A DNA stretch of 64,000 bases from Streptomyces sp. CB01881 (GCF_002953255.1 NZ_CP026498.1:5016202-5080201); one strand, 5' to 3'. Shown: positions 7,970 to 16,310, counted from the stretch's first letter. Translations and numbers: made by a program. Notes: a model not told the origin generated them from the letters alone.

Positions 7970-8983
7970 ATGGCACCGGAGACGGACCCGCCCTTCCAGC
8001 GCATCGCCGCCGAGCTGCGACGGCGCATCACCACCAGGGAGCTGGCCCCCGGCGAGCGCGTGCCCTCGACCCGGCGGATCGCCCAGGACTGGGGCGTCGC
8101 CCTGGCCACCGCCACCAAGGCGCTCACCGTGCTGCGCCTGGAGGGCCTGGTGGAGGCCCTCCCGCGGGTCGGCACCGTCGTGGCGGGCGCCGCCCCGGCC
8201 GCGGGAACCGCCCCCGCCGGAAGCACCGCCCGGGCCACGGCCCCGGCTCCGACCCCGGCTTCCACCCGGCCGACCCGACCCGTCGCCGCCGACGGCGAGT
8301 TGAGCCAGGAGCGGATCGTCCGGGCTGCCCTGGAGCTGGCCGATGCCGAGGGGCTGGCCGCGGTCTCGATGCGCGCCGTGGCGGCCCGGCTCGGGGTCTC
8401 CGCGATGTCCCCCTACCGCTACGTCACCAGCAAGGAGGAGCTGGTCCTGCTGACGGCCGACGCGGCCTTCGGCGACGGCTCCTACCCCGACGAGCCGCCC
8501 GCCGGCTGGCGCGCCCGGCTGGAGCTCGGCGCCCGGACGCTCTGGTCGGTGTTCCGCCGCCACCCCTGGCTGGCCCAGCTCAGCCCGGTCACCCGGCCGC
8601 TGCTGCTGCCCAACCTGATGACGCACGCCGAATGGGCGCTCTCCGCACTGGACGGCCACGGCCTCTCCACGCCGGACATGCTGCACGCCCATGTGCTGCT
8701 GTACAGCTACATCGAGGGCATCGCCGTCAACCTGGAGCGCGAGGCCCAGGCCCGGGCCGCCACCGGCGTCGACGAGGACCAGTGGATGGACGGACAGCTC
8801 CCCGCCCTGGGCGCGCTCGCCGACTCGGGCCGGTTCCCGGTGTTCAGCCGGCTGATGGCGGACGTGGCGGACGGCTATGACATGGACCTGGACGCCCTCT
8901 TCGAGTTCGGCCTGGCCAACCTGCTGGACGGGCTGGCCCCGCGCTTGGAGCACACCGGTCCACCGGGCGGGACGGTCCGCTAA
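7970..8983 (+). CDS. GntR-TetR fusion transcriptional regulator
   Basis: This 337-residue protein has two DNA-binding modules. Residues 1-70 are a GntR winged helix (PFQRIAAELRRRITTRELAP, then STRRIAQDWGVALATATKAL). After an alanine- and proline-rich linker (about 71-105) a complete TetR helix-turn-helix follows (AAVSMRAVAARLGVSAMSPY) and then a tetracycline-repressor-type ligand domain to the C-terminus. The ATG at 7970 follows GAGGAG. The gene is divergent from the FAD monooxygenase and probably represses it and itself through the repeats between them. Its stop overlaps the stop of the convergent glxA-like gene by 4 bp. Confidence 0.9.
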   Translation: MAPETDPPFQRIAAELRRRITTRELAPGERVPSTRRIAQDWGVALATATKALTVLRLEGLVEALPRVGTVVAGAAPAAGTAPAGSTARATAPAPTPASTRPTRPVAADGELSQERIVRAALELADAEGLAAVSMRAVAARLGVSAMSPYRYVTSKEELVLLTADAAFGDGSYPDEPPAGWRARLELGARTLWSVFRRHPWLAQLSPVTRPLLLPNLMTHAEWALSALDGHGLSTPDMLHAHVLLYSYIEGIAVNLEREAQARAATGVDEDQWMDGQLPALGALADSGRFPVFSRLMADVADGYDMDLDALFEFGLANLLDGLAPRLEHTGPPGGTVR

Positions 8984-9936
8984 CTCGCCGCCCGCCCCCG
9001 GAACGCGCGCCGGTACTCGCGCGGCGCCACCCCCACCCGGGAGACGAAGGCGGGCCGCAGCGACACCGCCGAGCCGAAGCCGCAGCGGACGGCGACGGTG
9101 TCCACCGGCAGATCCGTCTCCTCCAGCAGGCGTTGGGCCGCCAGCACGCGCTGCTCCAGCAGCCAGCGCAGCGGCGTCGTACCGGTCGCCTCCACGAAGC
9201 GGCGGGCGAAGGAACGTTCCGACATCAGCGCCAGCCCGGCCATCCGGCGGACCGTCCACGGGGTGTCCAGCGAGGCCAGGATCCCGGCGCGGGCGCACGC
9301 CAGCGTGTCGTCCACGGCGTCGTCCGGGACCGGGGACGGGATGAACTGCGCCTGGCCGCCGGTCCGGAAGGGCGCGGTGACCATGGTGCGGGCGATGGCG
9401 GCGGCGGCCTGCTGGCCGTGGGCGGCGCGGACCAGGTGCAGGCAGAGGTCGATGCCCGCCGCCACCCCGGCGGACGTCCAGAGGTCCCCCTCGCCGGTGA
9501 ACAGCACCTCCGGGTGGACCTCCACCTCCGGGAAGCGGCGGGCCAGTTCGTCGGCGAGGGCCCAGTGCGTGGTGGCGGTGCGGCCGTCCAGCAGACCGGC
9601 CTCGGCGAGGACGAACGCGCCCGCGCAGAGCGAGGCGATGGTCACGCCCTGCTCGTGGGCGGCCCGCAGCGCGGCCAGGACGGCCGGGTCGCGCGGCTCG
9701 TTCATCTCCATCCCCGGCACGATGATCAGGTCGCACTCCAGCAGCGCGTCGAGCCCGAAGTCCGGCACCCGCTCCAGCCCGCCGCCGAGCCGCACCCGCG
9801 CCCCCTCCGCACCGCAGACCCGCAGCTCGAAGCCGGGCAGTCCGGGCCGGGTGAGCCGGTTCGACCACACCTCCCCGATCACCGCGTAGTCGAACGCCCG
9901 GACACCGTCGAAGATCAGGCAACCCACAATCCGCAT
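8980..9936 (-). CDS. GlxA-family transcriptional regulator (DJ-1/PfpI plus AraC)
   Basis: This 318-residue protein has an N-terminal DJ-1/PfpI-like domain (VGCLIFDGVRAFDYAVIGEV, cysteine elbow in SLCAGAFVLAEAGLLDG) and a C-terminal AraC double helix-turn-helix (MSERSFARRFVEATGTTPLR, then AVRCGFGSAVSLRPAF). The PfpI part probably senses a ligand. It is divergent from an isochorismatase-fold hydrolase with 71 bp between starts, a recurrent pairing that suggests it controls that gene. Confidence 0.92.
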   Translation of the reverse strand: MRIVGCLIFDGVRAFDYAVIGEVWSNRLTRPGLPGFELRVCGAEGARVRLGGGLERVPDFGLDALLECDLIIVPGMEMNEPRDPAVLAALRAAHEQGVTIASLCAGAFVLAEAGLLDGRTATTHWALADELARRFPEVEVHPEVLFTGEGDLWTSAGVAAGIDLCLHLVRAAHGQQAAAAIARTMVTAPFRTGGQAQFIPSPVPDDAVDDTLACARAGILASLDTPWTVRRMAGLALMSERSFARRFVEATGTTPLRWLLEQRVLAAQRLLEETDLPVDTVAVRCGFGSAVSLRPAFVSRVGVAPREYRRAFRGRAAS

Positions 9937-10007
9937 GGCAGAAAACTATCGATGGGTGGCGGCAGCGCCCATCACGGAGGGTGCCCGGGCCCCGGCACGA
10001 TGAACGC

Positions 10008-10616
10008 ATGACGAACACCAGCGCATTCGACGCCCCCCTGACCATCGACTCCGACGCCGTCCTCGTGGTCATCGACGTCCAGAAGGGTTTCGAGGACCAC
10101 GCGTTCTGGGGCGAGCGCGACAACCCCCGGGCCGAGCAGCGGATCGGCGAGCTGATCGACGTCTGGGAGAGCACCGGGCGGCCGATCGTGACGGTGCAGC
10201 ACGCCTCCACGGCCGGCCCGCTCGTGCCGGGCACCCCGGGGTACGAGCTCAAGGACTTCGTGGCGGCGGTCGAGCCGGCCCTGCACATCACCAAGCAGGT
10301 CAACAGCGCCTTCTACGGCACGCCCGACCTGCACGCCTGGCTCCAGCAGCGGGGCGCCAAGCAGGTGGTGATCGTCGGGATCATCACCAACGTCTGCAAC
10401 GAGACCACCGCGCGGATGGCCGGCAACCTCGGGTACGACGCGGTCTTCCCGGCCGACGCGATGCACGCCTTCGACATGACCGGCCCCGACGGCGTCACCG
10501 TCCCCGCCGCCGAACTCGCCCGCGCCACCAGCACGGTGCTGCACGCGATGCGGTTCGCCAAGGTGGTCACCACCGAGGCCGTGGTGACGGCGGCGCAGCC
10601 GGTCGGCGTGGCGTGA
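10008..10616 (+). CDS. Isochorismatase-family cysteine hydrolase
   Basis: This 202-residue protein has the cysteine hydrolase fold with its triad visible: D in VVIDVQKGF, K in ITKQVNSAF and C in IITNVCNETTARMA. Family members hydrolyse nicotinamide, isochorismate, ureidoacrylate or N-carbamoyl compounds. Nothing in the neighbourhood points to siderophore synthesis, so a catabolic amidase-like role is more likely. The ATG at 10008 has only a weak ribosome site. Its expression is probably set by the divergent GlxA-type regulator. Confidence 0.9.
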   Translation: MTNTSAFDAPLTIDSDAVLVVIDVQKGFEDHAFWGERDNPRAEQRIGELIDVWESTGRPIVTVQHASTAGPLVPGTPGYELKDFVAAVEPALHITKQVNSAFYGTPDLHAWLQQRGAKQVVIVGIITNVCNETTARMAGNLGYDAVFPADAMHAFDMTGPDGVTVPAAELARATSTVLHAMRFAKVVTTEAVVTAAQPVGVA

Positions 10617-10650
10617 CCGGCCGGCCCGGCCGTCCGGTGGACCGGGCGGC

Positions 10651-11181
10651 TCAGCCGAACAGCGCGTCGTAGGCGGTGCCCTCCTCCGCGTTGAGCAGCA
10701 CGATGTCGCGGCCGGGCCCCGGCCCGGTGGCCACCTCCCGGAGCCGGGCCAGGGCCTCCTCCTCGGTGGGGAGTTCGATCCCGAGGGCGGCGGCCGCCGC
10801 GTCCCGTTCGTCGAGCAGGAAGGGCTCGTCCTCCAGGTAGCCCTCCGCCGCCTCCGCGCTCTCCTCGGCCGTGAAGCACCGGCAGTCCCGCCACCACGGG
10901 ACGGCCAGCAGCAGCCGGACCAGCTCCGGCAGGCCGATCGCCACCAGCGCGGCGCGGCCCTCGGAGTCGGCGTAGAGGACGGGCCGCTCGTCGCCGCCCT
11001 CCCCGCAGAGGAAGTACGTACCGCCCGAGCCGTCCCCGGCGATCGGCTCCAGCGGCTCCCCCGAGGCGAGGACGACCGCCTCCACGTGCTCGGTGCGGTC
11101 GAGGTCGAAGTCCCCCGGCCAGTAGAGGTAGTTGAGGGCGGCGGCGTTCTGCCGGACGGCGGCGAGCAGCGGGTGCGTCAT
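10651..11181 (-). CDS. Uncharacterised acidic protein
   Basis: This 176-residue soluble, acidic protein is not recognised. It starts at the ATG at 11181 with AAGGTGG upstream. It contains short motifs such as ALNYLYWPGDFDL near the N-terminus, LYADSEGRAALVAIGLPELV in the middle and WWRDCRCF with two nearby cysteines. The fold could be SUKH/SMI1-like from its acidic aromatic character, but that is a guess. It is convergent with the isochorismatase gene. Codon usage is normal for the window, supporting a real gene. Confidence 0.7.
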   Translation of the reverse strand: MTHPLLAAVRQNAAALNYLYWPGDFDLDRTEHVEAVVLASGEPLEPIAGDGSGGTYFLCGEGGDERPVLYADSEGRAALVAIGLPELVRLLLAVPWWRDCRCFTAEESAEAAEGYLEDEPFLLDERDAAAAALGIELPTEEEALARLREVATGPGPGRDIVLLNAEEGTAYDALFG

Positions 11182-11272
11182 GCCGGCCACCTTAGGGTCC
11201 GTCACCGACACGACAGCGCCCCGCCCGGCCGCACCGGCCGCTGAAGCCCCCCGCCCGGGCGAGGCCGCCCGT

Positions 11273-12037
11273 TCAGGCCGCCCGCTCGGCCAGGAAGGCC
11301 TCCCAGGTCCGCCGGCCCGTCTCGGCGCCCGCGAGGGTCAGGTTGTCGCCGGCCCGGTAGGCGCGGCCGACCTTGCCGGGAACGCGGACCGGCAGCATCG
11401 GCCGGCTCTTGCCGCGCGCCTTCAGGTAGCCGCGGACCAGCTCGCCCATCGGGTAGACCGTCGGCCCGGCCAGGTCGGGGACGTGGCCGGCCGGGGCGTC
11501 GAGCGCCAGCTCCACCAGCCGGGCCGCCACCTCCCGCGCGTCGACCGGCTGCCAGCGGATCCCGCCCGGGGCCGGGACGACGGGCAGCTTGGCCATGCCC
11601 GCCGCCACCTTCAGCGCCAGGTCGTGGAACTGGGCGGCGCGCAGCGTGGTGTAGGGCACGCCCGAGTCGGCGACGGCCTGTTCGGCGCCCAGCTTGGCCC
11701 GGAAGTAGCCGATCGGCAGCCGGTCCGCCCCGATGACCGAGATGTAAACGAGGTGCTTCACCCCGGCCCGCCGGGCGGCGCGTACGAGGTTCCGGGTGGC
11801 CACGTCGTCGCCCTTGGCGCCGCCGGCGAGGTGCAGCACGGTCGTGACGCCCTCCAGCGCCTCGTCGGTCCCCTCGTCCTTGAGCAGGTCGCCGGTCACG
11901 TAGGCGACGCCGTCCCCGGCCGGGCGCGTGGTGCGGGTGAGCACCCGCACGTCCCGGCCGGCGGCGCGCAGCAGCGGGAGGACGTGGCCGCCGAGGGTTC
12001 CGGTCCCGCCGGTCACCAGGATGGGAGCGTTCGTCAT
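11273..12037 (-). CDS. NmrA-like NAD(P)-binding reductase or epimerase
   Basis: This 254-residue atypical short-chain dehydrogenase starts with a Rossmann motif (ILVTGGTGTLGGHVLPLLRA) and continues with AVTTVLHLAG-type strands (EGVTTVLHLAGGAKGDDVAT). It lacks a clear YxxxK pair, as NmrA/HSCARG proteins do. The ATG at 12037 has GGAGA upstream. It is divergent from an ECF41 sigma factor; genes for carboxymuconolactone decarboxylases, oxidoreductases and epimerases are the known neighbours and targets of ECF41 factors. A matching promoter lies upstream. Confidence 0.88.
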   Translation of the reverse strand: MTNAPILVTGGTGTLGGHVLPLLRAAGRDVRVLTRTTRPAGDGVAYVTGDLLKDEGTDEALEGVTTVLHLAGGAKGDDVATRNLVRAARRAGVKHLVYISVIGADRLPIGYFRAKLGAEQAVADSGVPYTTLRAAQFHDLALKVAAGMAKLPVVPAPGGIRWQPVDAREVAARLVELALDAPAGHVPDLAGPTVYPMGELVRGYLKARGKSRPMLPVRVPGKVGRAYRAGDNLTLAGAETGRRTWEAFLAERAA

Positions 12038-12057
12038 GATCGTCTCCGGTTCGTCCC

Positions 12058-12080
12058 GGCCGGGAGTTGATCTCCCGGCC
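12058..12080 (-). promoter_or_regulatory. Perfect hairpin in the 5' leader of the NmrA-like gene
   Basis: GGCCGGGAG and CTCCCGGCC form a perfect 9-bp stem with a 5-base loop, about 20 bases before the start codon. In RNA it would lie close to the ribosome site and could affect initiation or stability. Confidence 0.45.
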
Positions 12081-12095
12081 GCAGCCGTTAGTTTC

Positions 12096-12122
12096 GTGGT
12101 TCTGCAACTCGGTGGTTCTGCA
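12096..12122. repeat. 11-bp direct repeat in the divergent region
   Basis: GTGGTTCTGCA occurs at 12096-12106 and again at 12112-12122, 16 bp apart, between the predicted ECF41 promoter and the leader hairpin. It may be an operator. Confidence 0.45.
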
Positions 12123-12127
12123 GCCAT

Positions 12128-12154
12128 GACCCGCGGCGACGAAGGAATGTGACA
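12128..12154 (-). promoter_or_regulatory. Candidate ECF41-dependent promoter
   Basis: On the minus strand TGTCACA (complement of 12148-12154) is followed after 16 bases by GGTC (complement of 12128-12131). The published ECF41 promoter is TGTCACA and CGTC with about this spacing. It points at the NmrA-like gene and overlaps the region just upstream of the sigma gene's start. Confidence 0.6.
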
Positions 12155-12156
12155 CG

Positions 12157-13080
12157 GTGGACGAGAAAGTCTTGCCGCCCGACCTCTCGGGCGGTCCCCG
12201 GGCCGATGACCGGACCGGGCGGTTCGAGGAGCACCGGCCGCATCTGCGCGCGGTGGCGTACCGGATGCTCGGCTCGATCAGCGAGGCCGAGGACGCCGTC
12301 CAGGAGGCCTGGCTGCGGTACGACCGCACCGACACGGGCGACGTGGAGAACCTCGGCGGCTGGCTGACCACCGTGGTCGGCCGGGTCTGCCTGAACCTGC
12401 TGCGCTCGCGCGCGCAGCGGCGCGAGGACTCGCTGGAGTCCCGCATCCCGGACCCGCTGCTCGCCCGCGAGGGCGTGGTCGACCCGGAGCAGGAGGTGCT
12501 GCTGGCCGACTCGGTCGGGCTGGCGCTGATGGTGGTGATGGAGTCGCTGTCGCCGGCCGAGCGGGTGGCGTTCGTCCTGCACGACCTGTTCGCGGTGCCG
12601 TTCGAGGAGATCGCGCCGCTGATCGAGAAGACCGCGGCCGCCACCCGCCAGCTGGCCAGCCGGGCCCGCCGCAAGGTGCAGGGCCAGGCGCCGGCCCCCG
12701 ACCGGGACCTCGCCCGGCAGCGGGTGGCCGTCGACGCCTTCTTCGCCGCGACCCGCACCGGCGACCTGGACGCGCTGCTCGCCGTGCTCGACCCCGAGGT
12801 GGTGCTCCGTGCGGACGGCTACGCCGGCGGGGCCTCCCGGGGCGTCGTGCTCACCGGCGCCGCGACGGTGGCGGGCCAGGCGGTCATGTTCCGCTCGCTC
12901 GCGCCGTACGCCCGCCCGGCGCTGGTCAACGGCGCCGCCGGGGTCGTGGTGATCGGCGCCGACGGCAGGCCGGTCTCGATCATGGCGTTCACCGTGGTGG
13001 ACGGCACGATCGCGGCGATCGACGTGCTGACCGCCCCGGAGCGGCTGGACGCGCTCGACCTGTCGGCGTTCCGGGAGTAG
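12157..13080 (+). CDS. ECF41-type RNA polymerase sigma factor with SnoaL-like tail
   Basis: This 307-residue sigma factor has region 2 (HLRAVAYRMLGSISEAEDAV), region 4 (LSPAERVAFVLHDLFAVPF) and then a C-terminal extension of about 110 residues of the SnoaL/NTF2 fold (GDLDALLAVLDPEVVLRADG). The extension ends with a segment (TAPERLDAL) at the place of the NPDKL motif of ECF41 factors. In this family the tail takes the place of an anti-sigma factor and modulates activity. The GTG at 12157 follows GAAGGAA. It probably drives the divergent NmrA-like gene. Confidence 0.92.
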   Translation: MDEKVLPPDLSGGPRADDRTGRFEEHRPHLRAVAYRMLGSISEAEDAVQEAWLRYDRTDTGDVENLGGWLTTVVGRVCLNLLRSRAQRREDSLESRIPDPLLAREGVVDPEQEVLLADSVGLALMVVMESLSPAERVAFVLHDLFAVPFEEIAPLIEKTAAATRQLASRARRKVQGQAPAPDRDLARQRVAVDAFFAATRTGDLDALLAVLDPEVVLRADGYAGGASRGVVLTGAATVAGQAVMFRSLAPYARPALVNGAAGVVVIGADGRPVSIMAFTVVDGTIAAIDVLTAPERLDALDLSAFRE

Positions 13081-13106
13081 CGGGAGCGGCCGGCGCCGAA
13101 CGTGTA

Positions 13107-13137
13107 CCGCCCCCGCACGACGCCCGTGCGGGGGCGG
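13107..13137 (+). terminator. Hairpin after the sigma factor gene
   Basis: A perfect 12-bp GC-rich stem (13107-13118 with 13126-13137) with a 7-base loop lies 26 bp after the stop codon. No T-run follows. Confidence 0.6.
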
Positions 13138-13195
13138 AACGACGTGTACGTCGCGTGGAAGGCCCGGACCCGGCTGCTCCAGGTGTTGACGGTTA

Positions 13196-13210
13196 GTGGG
13201 ATGATCCCAC
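13196..13210. promoter_or_regulatory. Perfect 15-bp palindrome upstream of the serine protease
   Basis: GTGGGAT, one central G, then ATCCCAC form a perfect dyad. A TTGACG hexamer (13186-13191) lies directly upstream and could be a -35, so a protein bound here would sit in the promoter spacer. Confidence 0.5.
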
Positions 13211-13273
13211 CCGCACCACCGGCGTCACTGAGACGACGCCATGCATTTTTGTTCACAGGGGGATTGAGAACAC

Positions 13274-14671
13274 ATGTCATCGATAGACCGTTCCCGCCGG
13301 AGCAACCGCGGGACGGGCCGCACCGCCGGGACCGTCCTGGCCGCCGCCACGGCCGTCCTCGCGCTGCTCGCCACCTCGGCCTGCGGCCCGGACAACAGCC
13401 CCGAAGCCGGGGACGCCGCTGCCGCCGCCTCGGCCGGCGCGTCCCTCCTGGGGCTGCCGGCCAACCTGGACGACCTGAAGAAGTGGAAGTCCGAGGACTG
13501 GGAGAAGTGGGCGAAGCAGGACGCCATCCCCGCCGCCGCCAAGGGCTTCTGGACGATCGAGAAGCTCCTGGCCGCCAAGCCGGCGACCCCGGGCAAGGCG
13601 AACCTCCCCGACCCGGGCCCGGCGACCCAGGCCCCCGCCACGCAGGCCCCGGCCTCGCAGGCCCCCACCGCCAGCAAGGCCCCGGCCTCGCAGGCGCCGA
13701 CCCAGGCCCCCGCCACCAAGGCCCCGGCGACCCAGGCACCGGCCTCACAGGCTCCGACCCAGGCCCCCGCCACCAAGGCCCCCGCGAGCCAGGCACCGGC
13801 CACCCAGGCCCCGGCCACCCAGGCCCCGGCGACGAAGGCCCCCGCCACCAAGGCCGCGAACGACAACGGCAACGACCCCGCGCCTCAGATGATCAAGGCG
13901 GAGGCCCTCCCGCACCCGTACAGCAAGTACATGTTCGAAGGGCGGCTGTTCGCCGTACACCCCGACGGCACGGGGGGCTCGTGCTCGGCCACCGTGGTCT
14001 CCGACCCGGCGCACCCGGGCAAGAGCAACCTGGTGTGGACCGCGGGCCACTGCGTGACCAGCGACGGCGCCTACGACAAGGAGATCACGTTCATCCCGGG
14101 CTACAACAGCACGGGTGCGGCGAGCGGGAAGAAGACGCCCACCAAGGAGCAGTCCGAGCCGCTCGGCGAGTTCCCGATGACCGAGGTCCTCACCACCCCG
14201 CAGTGGAAGTCGTTCAAGTCGCACCTCAGCGGCGTGGGCAGCCACTACGACTACGCCATCGTGAGGGTGGCACCCGCCGACAACGGCAAGTCCCTTGAGG
14301 AGACCGTCGGCGGTTCCGTGCCCGTCTGGTTCAATGCGCCCCGCGAGCAGCTGGCCCCCACCAGCTACGGCTACCCCGCCGCCGCGCCGTTCGACGGCCA
14401 GGAGCTGAACCGCTGCGTCGGATCCACGGCCACCCGGGTCTCCTGGGACCCGGCCCGCCCGCCGCTGATCGCCATCGGCTGCACCATGACCCCGGGGTCG
14501 AGCGGCGGCGGCTGGCTCGCCCTCCGCGACGGCAAGCCCGCCCTGGTCAGTGACAACGCGGCCTGCGACTGCGAGGAGAGCGGCGGCGCCTGGAAGACCA
14601 CCTGGATGGCCGGGCCGTACCTGGACGACCAGGCCGCGGGCATGCTCGACTTCATGGCCAAGCGGAGCTGA
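13274..14671 (+). CDS. Secreted trypsin-fold serine protease with Ala-Pro-Thr repeat linker
   Basis: This 465-residue exported protein has a charged N-terminus, a hydrophobic segment and LLATSAC near residue 37, which could be a lipobox, though not a canonical one. Residues 115-196 are a low-complexity linker of APATQ/APASQ/APATK units. The protease domain carries H259 (TAGHC), D326 (HYDYAIV) and S410 (GSSGGGW). Paired cysteines fit disulfides outside the cell. The linker suggests a wall-spanning stalk. The ATG at 13274 has a GGGGGA site. The gene is monocistronic with a very strong terminator. Confidence 0.9.
   Translation: MSSIDRSRRSNRGTGRTAGTVLAAATAVLALLATSACGPDNSPEAGDAAAAASAGASLLGLPANLDDLKKWKSEDWEKWAKQDAIPAAAKGFWTIEKLLAAKPATPGKANLPDPGPATQAPATQAPASQAPTASKAPASQAPTQAPATKAPATQAPASQAPTQAPATKAPASQAPATQAPATQAPATKAPATKAANDNGNDPAPQMIKAEALPHPYSKYMFEGRLFAVHPDGTGGSCSATVVSDPAHPGKSNLVWTAGHCVTSDGAYDKEITFIPGYNSTGAASGKKTPTKEQSEPLGEFPMTEVLTTPQWKSFKSHLSGVGSHYDYAIVRVAPADNGKSLEETVGGSVPVWFNAPREQLAPTSYGYPAAAPFDGQELNRCVGSTATRVSWDPARPPLIAIGCTMTPGSSGGGWLALRDGKPALVSDNAACDCEESGGAWKTTWMAGPYLDDQAAGMLDFMAKRS
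13619..13855 (+). repeat. Degenerate minisatellite coding the protease linker
   Basis: About 18 copies of a 12-15-bp unit of the form GCCCCGGC-CAGGC encode the Ala-Pro-Thr-Gln/Lys linker. Copies are nearly identical at DNA level, so unit number may vary between strains. Confidence 0.7.
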
Positions 14672-14792
14672 CCCCGCGCCACCGGCAACGGCCTCGCCAC
14701 CGCGGGCCCGACCGGGACCACCGTGCCGCACGGCCGGGGTCCGGTCGGGCCGGGGGCGGGGCCGGCCGGTGCCCGGCCGGGGTTTCCCGACC

Positions 14793-14841
14793 GGGCGTCC
14801 TCGGGCGGGCGTCGGGCCCGCCCGAGGACGCCCTTTTCTTT
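14793..14841 (+). terminator. Strong intrinsic terminator
   Basis: A perfect 18-bp stem (14793-14810 with 14816-14833), 5-base loop, is followed by TTTTCTTT. It lies 121 bp after the protease stop and just before the convergent DinB gene. Confidence 0.9.
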
Positions 14842-14860
14842 CCGTCACCGGTCCGGCCGG

Positions 14861-15376
14861 CTACCGCCCGACCGCGCCGTCCAGCTGCTCGCGGATGATG
14901 TCGGCATGGCCCGCGTGCCGGCCGGTCTCCTCGATCATGTGGACCAGCAGCCAGCGCATCGACGGCGCCTCGGCGCCGGGCCGCAGCGAGCGCACGCCCG
15001 GGCGGTCCAGGTCGCCCGCGGCGGCCGTGATCACCTCGTTGGCCCGGGCGGCCGCCTCCCGGTAGGCAGCGACCGCCCCGGCCACCGTCTCGTCGCCGGG
15101 CGAGGGCGCGTCGTCGTCCCAGGGCTCGACGTCCTCGCCGCGGTAGGCCCAGAGGAACCAGTTGAGTTCGACCGCGGTGAGGTGCCGGACCAGCCAGAGC
15201 AGACTGGTGCCGGAGGCGACGCCCGGGCGGCGGGCGTCCTCGTCACAGAGGCCGTCGGTCTTGCCGATGACGGCCTCGCGCAGGTAGTCGAGGAAGGTCA
15301 GCAGGGTGGTCGGCTCGTCGGCGTTGAGGCCGGGCGGGCGGACGTCGGAGCGCTTGCGCGCGGCGTTCTCGGTCAC
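14861..15376 (-). CDS. DinB-family protein (DUF664)
   Basis: This protein of about 171 residues has the four-helix DinB/DUF664 fold. Metal-binding histidines fit LVRHLTAVELNWFLWAYRGE and LLVHMIEETGRHAGHADIIR. Actinobacterial members include mycothiol-dependent transferases. Several GTG codons (15394, 15385, 15376) lie in a row; 15376 is preferred for its spacing from AGGGTGG, but the start is uncertain by up to six residues. The gene may be read with the nucleosidase upstream (38-bp gap). Confidence 0.82.
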   Translation of the reverse strand: MTENAARKRSDVRPPGLNADEPTTLLTFLDYLREAVIGKTDGLCDEDARRPGVASGTSLLWLVRHLTAVELNWFLWAYRGEDVEPWDDDAPSPGDETVAGAVAAYREAAARANEVITAAAGDLDRPGVRSLRPGAEAPSMRWLLVHMIEETGRHAGHADIIREQLDGAVGR

Positions 15377-15414
15377 GCCCGCCACCCTAGCCACGCACCA
15401 CTACTGATCGACCG

Positions 15415-15990
15415 TCACCAGCCCTGGCCGTGCAGCCACTCGGCGAGGTGGCGGGCACAGTCGTCGACCGACTCCCGCCAGGTGTGCGAGGCGCCGTCAC
15501 CGGCCTCGTCGCTGACGTGCTTGACCAGCCGGACGGGCACCCCGGCCCGGTGGGCGACGGTGGCGAGCGCGTAGCCCTCCATGTCGACCAGGTCGGCGTG
15601 CTCGGCCAGCCGCTCGCGGGCCTCGGTGGAGGAGACGAAGAGGTCACCGGTGGCCAGGATCGGCCCCTCGCCCTTGCCGACCACCAGCGGGGCGCCGTAG
15701 GTGCGGCCGGTCAGCTCGAACAGGGCGGGGCTGTCCATGTCGTGCTGGATCACCTGGGTGACGGTGTGGGTGCCCTCCCAGCCGGGCCGCAGGGCGCCCG
15801 CCGTGCCGAGGTTGAGCACCTCGGAGGGGTGCTCGCCCCGTGCCAGGACGGTCGCCAGCGCGGCGGCGGCGTTGACCTTCCCTATTCCGGTGAGCAGCAC
15901 CGGCAGCCGCTCGCCGAGGTGGGCGGCCTCCTCCCGGACGGCGACGACGACGAGCGGGCGGTCGGCGGAGATCGTTCCCATCAGGCGCAT
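15415..15990 (-). CDS. Nucleosidase (MTA/SAH nucleosidase-like, phosphorylase superfamily)
   Basis: This 191-residue protein resembles MTA/SAH nucleosidases of the PNP_UDP_1 superfamily: VLLTGIGKVNAAAALATVLA near the N-terminus, VLNLGTAGALRPG, and the substrate-site segment ADLVDMEGYALATVAHRAGV with the conserved ME pair. It is shorter than Pfs (about 230). The ATG at 15990 lies six bases after a -10 hexamer TACCAT, so the message is probably leaderless; an in-frame ATG nine bases later is possible. It probably cleaves a purine nucleoside or a futalosine-like substrate. Confidence 0.82.
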   Translation of the reverse strand: MRLMGTISADRPLVVVAVREEAAHLGERLPVLLTGIGKVNAAAALATVLARGEHPSEVLNLGTAGALRPGWEGTHTVTQVIQHDMDSPALFELTGRTYGAPLVVGKGEGPILATGDLFVSSTEARERLAEHADLVDMEGYALATVAHRAGVPVRLVKHVSDEAGDGASHTWRESVDDCARHLAEWLHGQGW

Positions 15991-15996
15991 ACCGCC

Positions 15997-16002
15997 ATGG
16001 TA
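15997..16002 (-). promoter_or_regulatory. -10 element of a leaderless promoter for the nucleosidase
   Basis: TACCAT on the minus strand ends seven bases before the ATG at 15990. No ribosome site precedes the start. Confidence 0.5.
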
Positions 16003-16310
16003 CGGACGGGCTCCCGTCCGGCCGCCGAGCACACACAGAACCGGACCCCTCCCCTCCGGGTGTCCGGGGAACCGCATAGGGTGCATCCCGCGTCGACCCG
16101 ATCGCCACCCGCCCCGCGCCCGGGGCGGCCGGCCCCAACCGTGATCGATGACGGTGCTCGGAACCAGTGCCCGGGGACGGTTCCCGCGAACGGCACTCGG
16201 AGATGCTCAAGATCGGCGCAAGTCGGGTGTGGCCGCGGGGAGCGACGGCCATACTGCTGGCAACGGCCGGGCCCGGACGACGGGCCGGGCCACAGGGGAG
16301 GGTGAGGCGG

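Noticed and set aside
13619..13855. Possible CRISPR-like array
   Set aside because: The repeats are adjacent in-frame codon units without spacers and lie inside a protein-coding linker; no cas genes exist in the window.
13102..14298. An open frame overlapping the secreted protease
   Set aside because: It is the +1 shadow of the repeat-rich protease gene; only the other frame has the signal peptide and catalytic triad.
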